A DNA stretch of 64,000 nucleotides from Cymbidium sinense. Taxonomy: Eukaryota; Streptophyta; Magnoliopsida; Asparagales; Orchidaceae. A program made the translations under genes and the position numbers. Below, piece by piece: positions 37,761-50,342 of the stretch (position 1 is the first letter of the stretch; every line of letters begins with the position of its first letter). The stretch is from positions 62,400,268 to 62,464,267 of the forward strand of contig CM038218.1 of assembly GCA_021442155.1 (NCBI GenBank), given 5' to 3'. The notes beneath the pieces are model-generated. The model was not told the DNA's origin. It saw only the letters and a list, made by a program, of their open reading frames with translations, and made no database searches.

Positions 37761-38084
37761 AGTTGATTGATCTTGTATATGAACTTATGATTGAAATATA
37801 AATTCATTTAGAAGTGGTTTGAAGTCAAATGGATTTTAATCCATTTGAAAATTTCATATTCAAAGGAAGCATATGAAGGGGCCTTGGGTTTGATTTTGAT
37901 TTGGATTTTGATTGAATGATTGAGGTTTGGATTTATATATGACCTCATGATTATAGGATTGAATGAACTATGAGATAAAATTAAGAATTTGGCTTGATTT
38001 GAAAGCGATTTGGCTAAGTTCAAGATTTTGGCTTGAAATGCTTAGATTTAATTTTGTGTGGATTTGAGTTTGATTTTTGGAGTT

Positions 38085-38530
38085 GGTTTTGATTGTTTGA
38101 ATTTATATTTCATTTATATATGAGAATATAAATTGATCATGAGAAAATTTTAAGGATTTGAAGTGGTTTAATCATGATTTGGGTTAAATCCATTAAAGGG
38201 AATTTAAAGGATTTAAGAAAATTTTTTAATTTGAAATTTAATTTTTGAATTGGATTTGATTAATTTATATTTATATTTCATTTATATATGAGAATATAAA
38301 TGAGGATATAAATGAGTTTTGAGAAAATCCCATGAGTTTGAATAGGTTTGATCAAAGTTTAGGTTAAATCCATTAATGGGAAATTAAGGGATTTAAGGGA
38401 ATTTTAAGGATTTTAAATTTGAAATTTAATTTGAGGGTTTGATTTGATTGATTTATATTTATATTTTATTTATATATGAGAATATAAATGAAAATACAAA
38501 TAAGCTTTGAGAAAATTACATGGATTTGAA
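38085..38530 (-). repeat. ~180-bp subterminal tandem repeats (A3)
   Basis: Markers TTATATATGAGAATATAAA near 38,116, 38,285 and 38,474 give a period of about 170-190 bp. Fewer units than in A1. Confidence 0.7.
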
Positions 38531-39539
38531 TAGGTTTGATCAAGATTTAGAGTTGATTTTGGTTAAGTCCTTAAGAAAGGGTTAATGACTTAGAAAATTT
38601 GAACTTAGAAATTTTTGATGGATTTTGATCATGGCTTTCAATCATAAAATTGAATCATGGATTTCAATCATAGAATTGATTTGAGTTTGGAGAAAATCAA
38701 ATAAAATTGATTTGGAGTTTGACTTGAAAGAAGGAAAGTGAGGAATGGTTTAAATTAAAGGGTAGGAGATTTTCCTAACACCCCTAAGGTATGACCTATT
38801 CCTATGGCTAACTCTTCTAAGTCATCTAGGGCTAAGTGAGAGTTTCCACCTAATCACTAAATGTGTCTTAAGACTAAGAAACTCTTAAAGTCTAAGAGGA
38901 ATCTTATGTCTTAAATGGAGGTGTTGAGAGCTCATTCTAAAAATGAGATCAACAATAATCTAAGGAAAAATCTTAAAATAGCACATTTGAGCAAACGAAA
39001 GATTCTATGACCAGCTAAAGTTTGATGAAATTACCTTGCCGGGGATGGTTTCTTGCGATAGTGAAAATCCGAGTGAACTCCTAGATGTGTGAGGAAGCTT
39101 TGGAATGAGTTTAAACCTTTGTCTCCCTTTGGAACGTCGTCTTTACCAATGGCCATTAGTTCCTCACCGAAAGAGCTTTAGTTTTGGTATTTTTAGCTCA
39201 AGAGAAGTGGGGAAGTCGTTGCTAGTTGCTTTGGGAGCTCTAAGAGACTCTCTAATGCCAGAATCAGATCCATTTATTATCTCTATTCTCCCTATTTTAA
39301 TGGTGGCCGAAATTTCCCTTTAAAGGGTGATGGGAAGGTTTGTTGGGTACCGATGGCTGATTGGGGACTTTGGATTTAGCTCCCAAAGTCTTCATTTGCT
39401 ACCATAAGATCAGCTCCATTTAATGCAAGTGTTAGGGAAGAGTTGAGTGCATGTGATGGGAAGAATTAAATGAGATTGGGTGGAATCCTATGTGGGGGAG
39501 GATCCATGAGAGATTTAATTGGGCTGGGTTGATTTTTAG

Positions 39540-40460
39540 CTGATCCCAAATAGGTGGTTTGGGTCAGGTTATATCAGCCCCCAATGGGTCATGGCTTAGT
39601 TTCAAAGGATTTGGCTCAACTTGGGTCATATGGGTCACATTGGGTCATATCAGGTTAGGTTGACCAATTGGTCAAATTGGATCAAACCAAGGCTTTGGTT
39701 AGGTCCAAATGATAATTTGAAGTATTTTGGTATGATCAATTTGATTTAATTTAGCTTGGGATTGATTTTGCCTCATTTAGAATCAAATGGGTCCAATAGG
39801 TCAAGTTGACCAATTTGACCAAAATTATCTAAATTCACTTGGGTTATGGGTTGATTCATATTCAATTGGCTAATTTAAGATGAATGTAGCCATTGGTTTG
39901 AATCAATTTGGATTTAATTTAAATTTTGGCTAATTTAACCATTTAGGTCAATTTTGGCTATGTTGGGTCAAGTTGACCAATTGGTCAAATTAGGCTCAAT
40001 TATGGCTTTGGTCAAGTTCAATAATTAATTTGGAATGAACTTGAGCCATTGGTTGCAATCAATTTGGGTTAGATTGGAATTTGACCCATTTTGGCTTTTC
40101 GAGCTAATTTGAGTCAACTTAGGTTAAATTGTCGATTGGATTTGGTTCGACTCAATTGAGAGTTTGGTCATGTTCAATCATTGATTATGAGTGTGTTTGG
40201 ATCAATGATTTCCATCAATTTGGTATATGATAGATTTTAGCTAGCTTAAGTTTCATTTGAGCTAAAGGTTGACTTGGTCAATGAACCAAATTGACTTGCT
40301 TTGACCTAATTGATTGCAATTAATCATCCTAGGGTGATCAACAATCATGGTGGAAGATTTTAGTGAGCTTGGTTCAATCCAATTTGAGTTGGATTAGAAG
40401 TTGGCTCAAATGGGTCCTTTAGGTCAGGGTCAAGTGGACCTAAGTTGGTCAATTGATTTG
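39540..40460. repeat. TTGACC/GGTCAA-rich degenerate repeat tract (B1, second part)
   Basis: The same module in the B subfamily, more diverged than in A. GGTCAA and TTGACCAATTGGTCAA recur through it. Confidence 0.65.
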
Positions 40461-42264
40461 GTTTTGACTTGATTTGTGTTTAATGGGACTTATATGTGAG
40501 TCTAGGATTGAAATATAAATTCAATTATAATCAATTTGGAGTCCAATATGTTTTGGCTCAATTAAAATTTTCATGTCAAAAGGGCTAAGTTAGGCTTGAC
40601 TTAGGTTGACTTGAATTTGGTTTGATGATTGTAGGTTTCATTTATATTTGGATAGATGATTGAAGGAATGATTGATTCAGGATAAAATCCATTGATTTTG
40701 ACTTGATTTGAATGGAATTTGGCTAAGTCCAAAGAATTGGCTCAGAGGGCTTATATTGGGTTTGGATTTGATTTTGGATATAATTTTGGTTATTTGGATA
40801 TGGATTTCATTTATGTTTGTGAATATAAATGAAGAAATAATTGATTTATAAAGAAATCAATTGAATTTGATTTGATTTAAAGGGGGTTTTGGCTAAGCTT
40901 ATGAAGGTGGTTCATATGGCTTAGGAAGGGTCTTAGGATTTGAATTTTATTTTGGGTTTCAATCATTTGGAGTTAAATTTAAAATTAGATTTAGAATATG
41001 AATTTGAATTTGAGTTTTGGTTTAGGATTTGAATCTGTGTTTGATTTGAGAAGGTGCATATGGATTGGGTTTAGGCTATAAGGTAGGTGCTTTCTTTAAG
41101 TCCTAAGGCATGGCCTAATCCTATGATTAACCCTTCTAAGTCTCTAGGCTTAGGTTAAGTGTTCACCTAATCACTAAAAATATCTTATGACTAAGGAGCT
41201 CTTAGTGTCTAGAAGAGTCCTAAGTCTAAGGAGAGGAGGTTGAAGCTCACTCTAAAAGTGAGGTCAATAATTAAGTAAGAGACTTACAGAATTAGGTTAA
41301 GACCTCTTTCCCAACCTTTTCCCCTTTAAGCCCATTTCATTTTAAAGGATAATCAATTAAATTTGGTAATTAAGAAGAGAGAAATGAATTAATGTATTAA
41401 TTACTTGATTAACCTAATTAAAAGGGTAATTATATCTGATTTCCCTTAATTAATCCATGGGTAGAGTTTTAGGTGCTCAATAACCTAAAGAGAGTTAATG
41501 AAATTATGGTTTGCCCATATGTGTGGGGAAGTCATAAAAATAATTAAGTTAGTTTCTTAAGCTTAATTAATCAATGATTGTGAACTAATTGCATTAGGCC
41601 CCTTTCATTTCATATGATCATTGTTATTTACCTTTCAATTCATTTGCATATTGTATTGGCTTATAATCATTTGATTAATTACTTTAAGGTAACATAGGTA
41701 ACGATTAATTAATTGATTTAATTCATACCTTAATCTAATTACTTCATAAAATTATTTTAATTATCTCTCATTAAATCAAATTAACTCACACATGGGGAAT
41801 GGGATTAAGATTAGCAAACTTCTTCTCACATCTCCTAAATCAAATCAAACATGAAATTAAAAATGACATTAAGAAATTTTGGTTTATTTTAAATAAGCTT
41901 ATTTAATATGATTGTTCTTAAGAGTTAATTGGATTGAATGAAATCATGTGCTTATGTCCCTTTATTTCTTTTCAATCATATTAAATTTTGTATGTCACTT
42001 GATTCATGCATTCATCTTTTGCAAAATTAATTAAATTAAATGGTTTCTTTTATGTCAGGCTTACATGTGTTGATTTAAGTTAATATGTGTGTGGCTATTA
42101 TCATTACTAAATTTAAATCTATTTTTTGAAACTTATAAATGAATGATTATATATGCTATGAATGTCAGTTATAAATACATAGGGGATGTATGTGATTATA
42201 GCTTAAGTGTATGAAGTGAAGTTTCTTTTCTTTCATTCATGCATTGATTTATGTAAATAAGAAT

Positions 42265-42890
42265 GTTAATGGGTATAGAGCTTGGACATCCCAGGAATAT
42301 GAGGATTTAGTTAGCTGCAAGGAGGTCATTTGATTATCTCACTTCCTTGGTTTAACAATGACACATACTCCATTTGATTTCATTCTTACATGCTTCAATA
42401 CTAGAATTTAGATAATACTTTATTCCATATGCATAAATATTTCAAAAATACAACTTTATCATGGTTTTACACTCTTGTAGTTACTTGTACATTCATGTGT
42501 ATTTAAGAGTAGTGGGTATATCTAGTCTAGTCATTCTGGGGAAGTGAGGCTTTAAGTAGCCCCAAGGAGGTCTTTACCTCACTCCCTTGATTTAACAATG
42601 GTGAAGTATCCACTTAAAACTTTTATACACTTGTATGTGCATTTAGCTAATGAATGAAAATCTCTTTTTTTTTATTAAGAAATACATGCATTCATATTTT
42701 TTCAAGTGATTGAATTGATTGATTACATAGTTTAAAGCCTTCTTTCTTATGTTCATGTGTATAAACTCACATATGTTTGAATGTAATGGGTATATAGTTT
42801 GGACATCCCAGGAACACGAGGATTTAGCTAACCCCAAGGAGGTCATTTGATTACCTCACTTCCCTGGTTAACAATGACATGTACCTATTT
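42265..42890 (+). repeat. B-type triplicated module (B0)
   Basis: Three diverged copies, near 42,268, 42,508 and 42,785, of TGGGTATA...AGTYTRGWCAT, then a GGGGA/CAGGAA block, then TTTA...AGCCCCAAGGAGGTC and CCTCACTYCCTTGRTTTAACAATG. The period is about 240-280 bp. A copies carry a single version (19,650 in A2). Confidence 0.7.
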
Positions 42891-44934
42891 AATTTCATTC
42901 ATATGTATTTTTATATAACAATTTAGATAGAGCTTTAAATTAATATAATAAAATGATTCAATCAAATGAAACATCTAAATTCCAAATATACATGTTTACA
43001 TCCATCATTTAAGTGTGCCAAAAATATATTGCATATTTAGGTATGCTTAGGATTTAATCATATGCATGCTACATATGATGGAAGAAAATGAATGCATATG
43101 TGTCATGTGATAGTAATTAATTTTATTTAATCTTAAGATGTCTTTTTTTTAATAAAGTCATTTAAAGTGAACATAAATCTAGGATTAATTAAAATATATA
43201 ATAAGGCATTCAATAAAGAGAACTAAGTCTAATTAATTTACTTTAGAAGTGAGTTAAGGTAGGGATAAAAGAGAGTAATCCTCTCTTTTCTTCTCTTTAT
43301 AATACTTAGTTGTTAAGTGTAAGCCAAATGAAAGAAAAGAAAATATTAAGTAAAATTCACAAATCAATTAAACCACTTAAAGTGAAATCAACTTCTTATA
43401 ATTAAATCCTTTCATACTTAGAAAATCATAATAGAGCCTAGTTAAGGCATACCACACAAGCCTTAATACACACACTTTAGAACTAAGTCATCACTTCTAG
43501 CTTTATGTTAGGGCAGTGCATGGTATGATGTATGTTTTACTCTATGATGTATTATTTTAGATTGGATGTTAGGGTGTATGCTTTGTAGACTGGATGGTAG
43601 GCCGTGATTAGTCTAATCATATTTTCTGTAAGAGACTGTGCTTAAGGGGCGCTTAAAATAAATATGAATGCTCTCTTTTGCAGGTTGCTTAACCCCTAAG
43701 CATAATCCAAATTAGGACAGATGAGCTTAGTTACCCATGTGCAGGGTGCTAAGTCCAAATTATTCATATAATTGCTTAGGTTGTGATGTGTATTTTGTTA
43801 ACACTTATTTTGCAAGTGTAGTTAGATTTACTTTTCTTATTTTTAATATAATTTTGCATTAGGAATTATGATCACTATTATGGGAGTTTAGGATGAGCAG
43901 TGGCTATAAGGCTTTATCTTGGGAGGCCCTGTGATGCCTTTGAAGCAAGCACATCCAAATGGAGAAATGAATGAGATATGAAGAATGAGGATAAGAAGAC
44001 CCCCATAGCATTTATTCATTGGTAAATTATAATTAATCTTTCATATTCTAGGTTGTATAAGGGTAGAGCTCGGCTACTCATTTTCTCTTTTTTGATTGTA
44101 GGGTGGTACCCGACCACACTGACCATTTTTTCCTTTGTGTTAAATTTATAAAGTGCTTGATGTTATGTTTAAATTGCGCAATAGAAATGGCATGCCTCTT
44201 TCTAGGTTCTTTATGAATGATGATTTAATGTGTGGCCTGAATCCAATTAGGCTCTTAGGGAAAAATTAATTTTTCTACCCCAATTACAACTCATAACTAA
44301 ATTTTCTAAATAACTCATAACCTCATATAATGCCTTGGCATTAAATCAAGATAATTAAAAGACTGAATGTTGTATATTTAATATCACACATTCATATTGC
44401 TTCACTCTTGCAAAGAGAGGGTTTCCATCCTTGCATGATAGGGGAAGACATTTCTTTCTCTCTGATTTAGCCCATAACTCATTTCAACATGCATTTGAAC
44501 ATATGAAAATCCTATGACCTTTGCAAAATGAAGAGTCCAAAATCAAATAAAAATTAAAAAATTTTACATTAGTCTAAGTCATTGCTCATACCACACATGC
44601 TCTAATCTCTTAGAGAGTAGGTTTAAGGACTTTAGTTTCATTCTAAATAATAACAACCCAACTATCTTTCAAAATCATATGACTTTTCTGCATGATTTTA
44701 AAGCTTATGAGGAGTTAGCTGGCTGCTACTTCAAGCGGTTATAAGTCTAGCATTCGGGTGGTTTATCCTCTCTTGTGAAGATAAATTATATACCCATCTT
44801 CGCTTAGATTTAAGTTGTGCTTTAGCCCTTGCTAAAGCTCCATAGATTCAATATCCAAGGTGGTTGTTTTCTTCGGGCTACAAGCATAAATTCTCATCCC
44901 TTAGGTATTCCAAAATCTTGTATTATGAGATTAT

Positions 44935-44940
44935 AAGTCT
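44935..44940 (+). repeat. Target-site duplication of B2, left copy (AAGTCT)
   Basis: It precedes TGTTGATCTC. The right copy AAGTCC is at 53,115-53,120. The uninterrupted site AAGTCCTAGAATTCTAATAAA-like sequence is present in A3, which confirms the empty site. Confidence 0.7.
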
Positions 44941-46229
44941 TGTTGATCTCATTTTTGGAGTGAGTTCTTAACTTCCTCATCATAGATCTAGGACTCTTAT
45001 AGACACTAAGAGCTCCTTAGTCTTAAGACACTTCTAGTGATTAGGTGAACACTTAACCTAAGCATAGAGGCTTAGAAGGATTAGCCATGGGAGTAGGTCA
45101 TGCCTTAAGGACTTAGAAAGACTTGCCTACCCTTGGCTTAAACCCAATCCATGTTTGCTTCCTCAAACCAAATGTTAAATCCAATTCAAATCTAAATCAT
45201 AAATCCAATTTCAAATCAAATAATTCAAACCCGTGATCAAATTCAAATTCTAAAACCCTTCATAAGCCCTTTGATTTTATCTTATGGACTTAGCCTTAAC
45301 CAAATTCAAATCAACCCCAATTCAATTGAGTTCTCAAATACCAATTCAATCTCAAATCAAATTTCAAATCAAATCTAACTCCAAATGATTGAAACCAAAA
45401 ATCAAATTCAAATTCTAAAATCCCTTTTTAAGCCATATGAACCACCTTCATATGCTTAGCCAAAACCCCCTTTAAACTGAATCAAAGTTGGTTGATTTCT
45501 TTATAAATAAATCATTCTTTCATTTATATTAAGAAATATGAATGAAATCCAAATTTAAATGAGTCAAATTAAATCAAACTAAATCAAACCAAATCAATAC
45601 CTTTCTTAAGTCATATGGGTTTACCTCCACAAGCTTCATCAAATCCCAACCCAAATTAACCCAAACTTAATTGATTTCTTTATAAATCAATTATTCCTTC
45701 ATTTATATTCATAAATATAAATGAAACCCACCCTCTAATGACTAAAAATAAATCAAGCTAAATTAATTCCCTACTTAAGCCCTTTTGACTTACATCCTTA
45801 AACTTGGTCAAATTTGCTTTCAAATCACTCCAAACTCAAGTGATTTTCTCATGAATCATTTATAACTTCATTTATATTCATAAATATAAATAAAATATAA
45901 ATCCAGATGGTGAAAACCAAACCCAAATCAAATCAAATTTCTAATTTTAGCCTTTTAAGCCAATTTCTTGAACTTGGTCAAATCCTATCCAAATCAATTC
46001 AAAACCCATGAATTTCTTCATGAATCAATCATTCCTTCAATCACTCACTCAAATATAAACATAAACTACAATTATCAAATCAAACTCAAGTCAACCAAAG
46101 TCAAGCCCAAGTTAGTCTTTTTGATTTGAAAACTTTAAATGAGCCAAAATCCATTACACTCCAAATTGATTGTATTTGAATTTACATTTTAATCTCAGGC
46201 TCATATTTGAGTTCAACTAAATTTGAATC

Positions 46230-47090
46230 AAACTAAAACCAAACCAATTGACCCATTTAGGTCCACTTGACCCAAAGACACCTAAAGGACCTTATTGAGC
46301 CAAATTCTAATCTCACCCAAGTTGGTTTGAATCAAGGCCATCCAAACCTCATATCATGATCAACAATCATCCAAAGGTGATCAACTACCTTGAATTGAGT
46401 CAAATCAAGTCAACTTGGTCCTTTGACCAAGTCAACCTTTAGCCCAATTGAAACCCAAACTAACCAAAACTCACAATATACCAAATTGATTGAAACCATT
46501 GATTCAAACCCATTCATAATCAATGATTTAACATGACTAAATCCTTAATTGAGCCAAACTAAGTTCAATTGACCATTTGACATAAGTTAGCCCAAATTGG
46601 CCTAAAAAGTTAAAATGGATCAAATCATGATTTAACTCAAATTGATTGCAACCAATGGATCAAGTTCATTCTAAATCATTTATTGAACTTAACTAAAACC
46701 ATGATTGAGCTCAATTTGACCAATTGATCAACTTGACCCAACCTAGCCCAAATTGACCTAAAAGGTCAAATTAGCCAAAATTCAAATTAAATCCAAATCA
46801 AATCAAACCAAAGCCTACAATAATTTTCAATTAATCAATTGAACACGAACCAACACCTGACCCAACTCAATTTGATCAAATTGCTCAAATTGGTCAACTT
46901 AGCCCATTTGACCTATTTAATTTCAAATGAGCCAAAATTAAACCTAAGCCAAATTAATCTAAACCACTTGAACCAAAACTCTTTAAGTCATCATTTAAAC
47001 TTAAACCAAGCCTTGGTTTAACCCAATTTGACTAATTGGTCAACTCAACCCAACATGAACCCATTTGACCAAATGAAGTCAAAGCACCCA
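46230..47090. repeat. TTGACC/GGTCAA-rich degenerate repeat tract (B2)
   Basis: TTGACCCA, GACCAATTGATCAACTTGACC and TTGGTCAA recur through it. Counterpart of the tracts in the other copies. Confidence 0.65.
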
Positions 47091-47099
47091 AAACCAACC

Positions 47100-48440
47100 C
47101 ATGAGACCCTAAGGGCTGACCAAACCTGACCCAAATTAACCCTAGGCCAGCCCAAAATAATCCCAAAATTAAAATGGACCCCACCCAAAGGAATTAGCCA
47201 TTGGACACACCTCATTTGTATTGGATTCTCTCCATAAGAAGCAAAGTCTACTCTCCTATCACCATGATAGCCATCTAATTGCCATATGCTACACACTTAA
47301 GCCTCCTAGCCCACCCTAGAACAACTAGGACTCACCATAGAACAAAAGAAGGTGAACTAAGTCACCTCCCTTCATACCCGAACACCCAAAGGACTAAGCA
47401 AACTCAATCCCCCCATATCTTGCCTTGGGATGCCTGCCATAGCTTCCTCCACACCTAGCGTGCCATGTGGAGTCGATGGCGACCCCTCCGGTAGGCTGGC
47501 GGCAGTGAACCGCCGAAAATCATGAACCAATCTTGTTCATCCATCAAGTTCAATTGAGGGGTATACCCCCTAAATTTGAGCAAAAAACAACACGATACGA
47601 TTTCATTGAGCTTCCCAAGTGTTGTCAAAATCCTAGAGAGCCTTCCCAAGCCTTGCTGAATTTCCCTTCACCAGAATTCTCCATTCTCGTGCGCAGTCAA
47701 AATAAGGCATCCCTCCTTTAATTCAAACTCATCCATCTCTCAGTCAAACTTTAATTAAACTCATACACACCATCCTCGTGTGTCGTAGAAGCCATTCAAA
47801 CCTTTTCTTGAGCTCTAAATCCACTATAAGCACTAGTTTGATCAAGACTGAACACTGAAAGGGAGGATCTTGGTCTCTAGAGCAATCCACCTTAAATCAA
47901 AGCTCGTGTAGCTCAATAGAGCTTCATTTTTACCAAACAAAGCTTTCTCAATTGTTAGAACCACCGGTCATAAGCTCCGGTGTGGTATGCCAATAAAATC
48001 GATCCTTGTATAAAAATGTGTTGGTCCTTTTTGAAGAAAACTTGCATTTGAGCCCATCCTAGCCATTGGATCCTTATGGATCCTTCACTCGAAGGTGTGG
48101 GTTGAGTTTGGAGTGGATCTGAGCTCGGGTGAGCTCAGATCGAGCAATCCATTGTGGATGGGCTCTATTGTTCGTCGCTCGTAGGAGGATGGATCATGGG
48201 CCATCCATTCTGTGTGACTGGAATGGACGGTCATGATCAACTCAAGTTTAGATCCCCTCTATTTTCTTCTTAACCATGGGATTTAATTGTGGTTGTCTGA
48301 TCTTAGATCGGATAGTCCACGGGAAAGCGCATCCACCGCCGGCTGACTCAACCGTGTGATGTGATAACTTAAATAACCTATCACATCGCACCATGTGGAA
48401 AGCGCACCGTGTCAGCAGCCACATGGCGCCAACGGGATTA
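47100..48440 (+). promoter_or_regulatory. Gene-like, GC-richer middle section of B2
   Basis: The most GC-rich part of B2, with short open frames on both strands but no recognisable protein. It ends in the GC-rich core with the GATC hairpin. The equivalent A-copy section holds a conserved GAGGTATG splice-donor-like site, and B2 has GTGGTATGCC near 47,981. It may be a transcribed leader; this is an inference. Confidence 0.3.
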
Positions 48441-49866
48441 AGGTTTAATTAGGGCTGTTTAATTAATTTTTAAGGCTAAAGCTTTCAAATTTCATAACTA
48501 ATTGTAGAAAAATTCAAAAAAAAATAATAAATGAGGGCTCGTTTTAAAGGTATTTCAGAGGGGAATTTGTTAAAAATATTATTAAGTAATTTTGAATAGT
48601 GATTTTAGCATAATTAGAGTTGAATTAAAAATATAATTAGCCTAACTACTCTCTGATTAAGCATCTATTTAACTCTAAAATTTTAGAGCATGTTTAGGGG
48701 GATGACCTTTGCCTACCCTATTTTTCCTGAAATTTATTGAATACTTAATGAGAAAAATTAGTTAATTGAATCTTAATTACCCTCTTAATTCAATTCATGA
48801 TTAATTAAGCAAATGAATAGTAAATTAATTCACTAATTAAACTTATTGCCATATGTTAATAGTGAAAAGTCTTAGGGAAATGGTTTAGATTTACTCCTTA
48901 TGACCATTTCATTAAGCCTCTTCATTTATGTCAAATTAATTAAAGTTTAAGTAATTAATTAGCCACTTAATTAATCAATTAAAAGAAAAGGGAGTCTAAT
49001 TATTTAAGAGCCTAATTGATTGTTTGAAATGACTTAGGAATTGGGATTGAGGCCTCTTCCTTGATCTCTTGCTCTAAGTTAACTTCATTATTCTAATTAA
49101 AATATAATCAAAGGATTTAATTAACCAATCAATGGCTTAATTAATTAATTTAAAATCTAATTCATTCCTAACTTTGATTAATCAACCTTGGGTAGTTCTT
49201 TAGATGTTTAATAGTCAAAAAAAATTTAATGAAATTATGATTAACTTACAGGCATGAGAAAATAATAGAAGTAATTAAACAAATCTCTTAAGCTTAATTA
49301 ACTATTAATTACAAGTCAATTGCATTAGACCTTTTTCATTTTTAGGAGCATTGCTAATTTACTTTTCCATATGGTTGCATCTCATGTTGGCTTATCATTA
49401 TTTAATTAATTAACTTATGGCGGTGTAGCCTCAACCTAATTAAGCCATAAAATTAATTTAATTAATTTTCATTAAATCAAATTGACTCACACATGAAGAA
49501 TCGGATTAGGATTAGCAAACCTCTTTCTCACATCCCTTAAATCAAATCAAACATGAAACCAAAAATGGTTTTAAGAAAATTTAGTTTATTTTAAATAATC
49601 TTATTTAATACGATTGTCCTTAGGAATTAGTTGGATCGAATAAAATTACAAGCTTGTGTTACTTTATTTCTTTCCAATCATGTTAAAATGTTGTATGTCA
49701 CTAGTAGTCATGCATTCATTTCTTTCAAAAATTAATTAAATAAAATGATTTCCTTTATTTCAAATTTACATGCGTTGACTTAATTAGAAATATATGTGGC
49801 TATTATCACTATTAAGTCTTAAATATATTTTCAAAAGATTATTAATGAATAATAATATATATTGTG

Positions 49867-49870
<4 letters not shown>

Positions 49871-49906
<36 letters not shown>
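49871..49906. repeat. (TA)n microsatellite in B2
   Basis: About 18 perfect TA units. The A copies have no such array at this place, so it arose after the split. Confidence 0.9.
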
Positions 49907-49908
<2 letters not shown>

Positions 49909-49989
49909 AGGTGCATATGAATATAAGCTTAGTGTAGGAAGTGAAGTCTCTTTCTTACATTCATATGTTGATTTGCATAAGTTGAATGT

Positions 49990-50342
49990 TAATGGGTATA
50001 TTAGTCTAGTCATTCTGGGGATGCATAACTTTAAGTAGCCCCAAGGAGGTTCCTACCTCACTCCCTTCATGTAGAACAATGGCGGCGTACCCGTTTGATT
50101 TCATTCTTATGCGTCTTGACATTAGAATTGGGATAGAACTTTAATTCATTTACAAAATTAAATTAATTAAATCAAGCTCTACTTTTGTATGGTTTTCTAT
50201 TCTTATAGTTGCTTATACATCCATATGTATTTTAAGAATTGTGGGTATATTAGTCTGGACATTCAGGGGACATACGACTTTAAGTAGCCCTAAGGAGGTT
50301 CCTACCTCACTCCCCTGGTGCAAAATAATGGCGATGTACTTA
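49990..50342 (+). repeat. B-type duplicated module (B2)
   Basis: Two copies, near 49,995 and 50,241, of GGGTATATTAGTCTRG followed by ACTTTAAGTAGCCCYAAGGAG and TTCCTACCTCACTCCC. The period is about 246 bp. Confidence 0.75.

Larger units (their letters stand above)
31011..38954 (-). mobile_element. Giant non-coding LTR-like element, copy A3
   Basis: About 7.9 kb. It is the fullest A copy in the window, inserted into B1. The sense start TGTTGATCTCATTTT is at 38,954. In sense order it has the tandem repeats (~38,085-38,530), TTGACC tract (36,860-37,760), candidate splice donor (35,995), GC-rich core with GTCTGATC/GATCGGAT hairpin (35,668-35,686), AT-rich half, and 3' hairpins at 31,342-31,363 and 31,189-31,220. 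The bases flanking the sense start are ATAAT. The 3' end near 31,011 is set only by where similarity to A2 stops, and no clean target duplication was found. Confidence 0.8.
25821..41269 (-). mobile_element. Giant non-coding LTR-like element, copy B1 (interrupted by A3)
   Basis: A minus-strand element in two parts, 25,821-31,010 and 38,955-41,269, with A3 between them. Removing A3 gives about 7.5 kb. The ends are TGTGGTGTTTATT on the left and ...GTGAGGTCAATA on the right, so read in sense it starts TATTGACCTCACTTT, with TG mutated to TA. The 5-bp ATTAA duplication flanks it exactly. The sense order is terminal hairpin, diverged tandem region (40,500-41,090), TTGACC tract (39,540-40,460), GC-rich core (30,580-30,800), AT-rich half with repeated TAGTCTGGACAT modules (28,330-28,640) and the 32-nt hairpin. 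No coding domain was found. The structure fits a solo LTR of unusual length. Confidence 0.8.
41270..44940 (+). mobile_element. Giant element B0, second fragment
   Basis: It begins with the right-hand ATTAA (41,270-41,274) and then resumes B0 where 25,815 left off. GAGACTTACAGAATTAGG...CCTCTTTCCCAACC corresponds to the second of two such blocks in B2 (49,026-49,070). It runs through the multiplied modules (42,265-42,890), GGATGTTAGGGTGTATGC (43,564), the TAGAGCTCGGCTAC block (44,065) and the GTTAGCTGGCTGCTAC block (44,716). It stops at AAGTCT, where B2 is inserted. Confidence 0.75.

Noticed and set aside
31011..38954. ATAAT/ATATT as target duplication of A3
   Set aside because: It matches only if the element ended at the CCAAGACA block, but similarity to A2 continues about 100 bases further, so that end is wrong.
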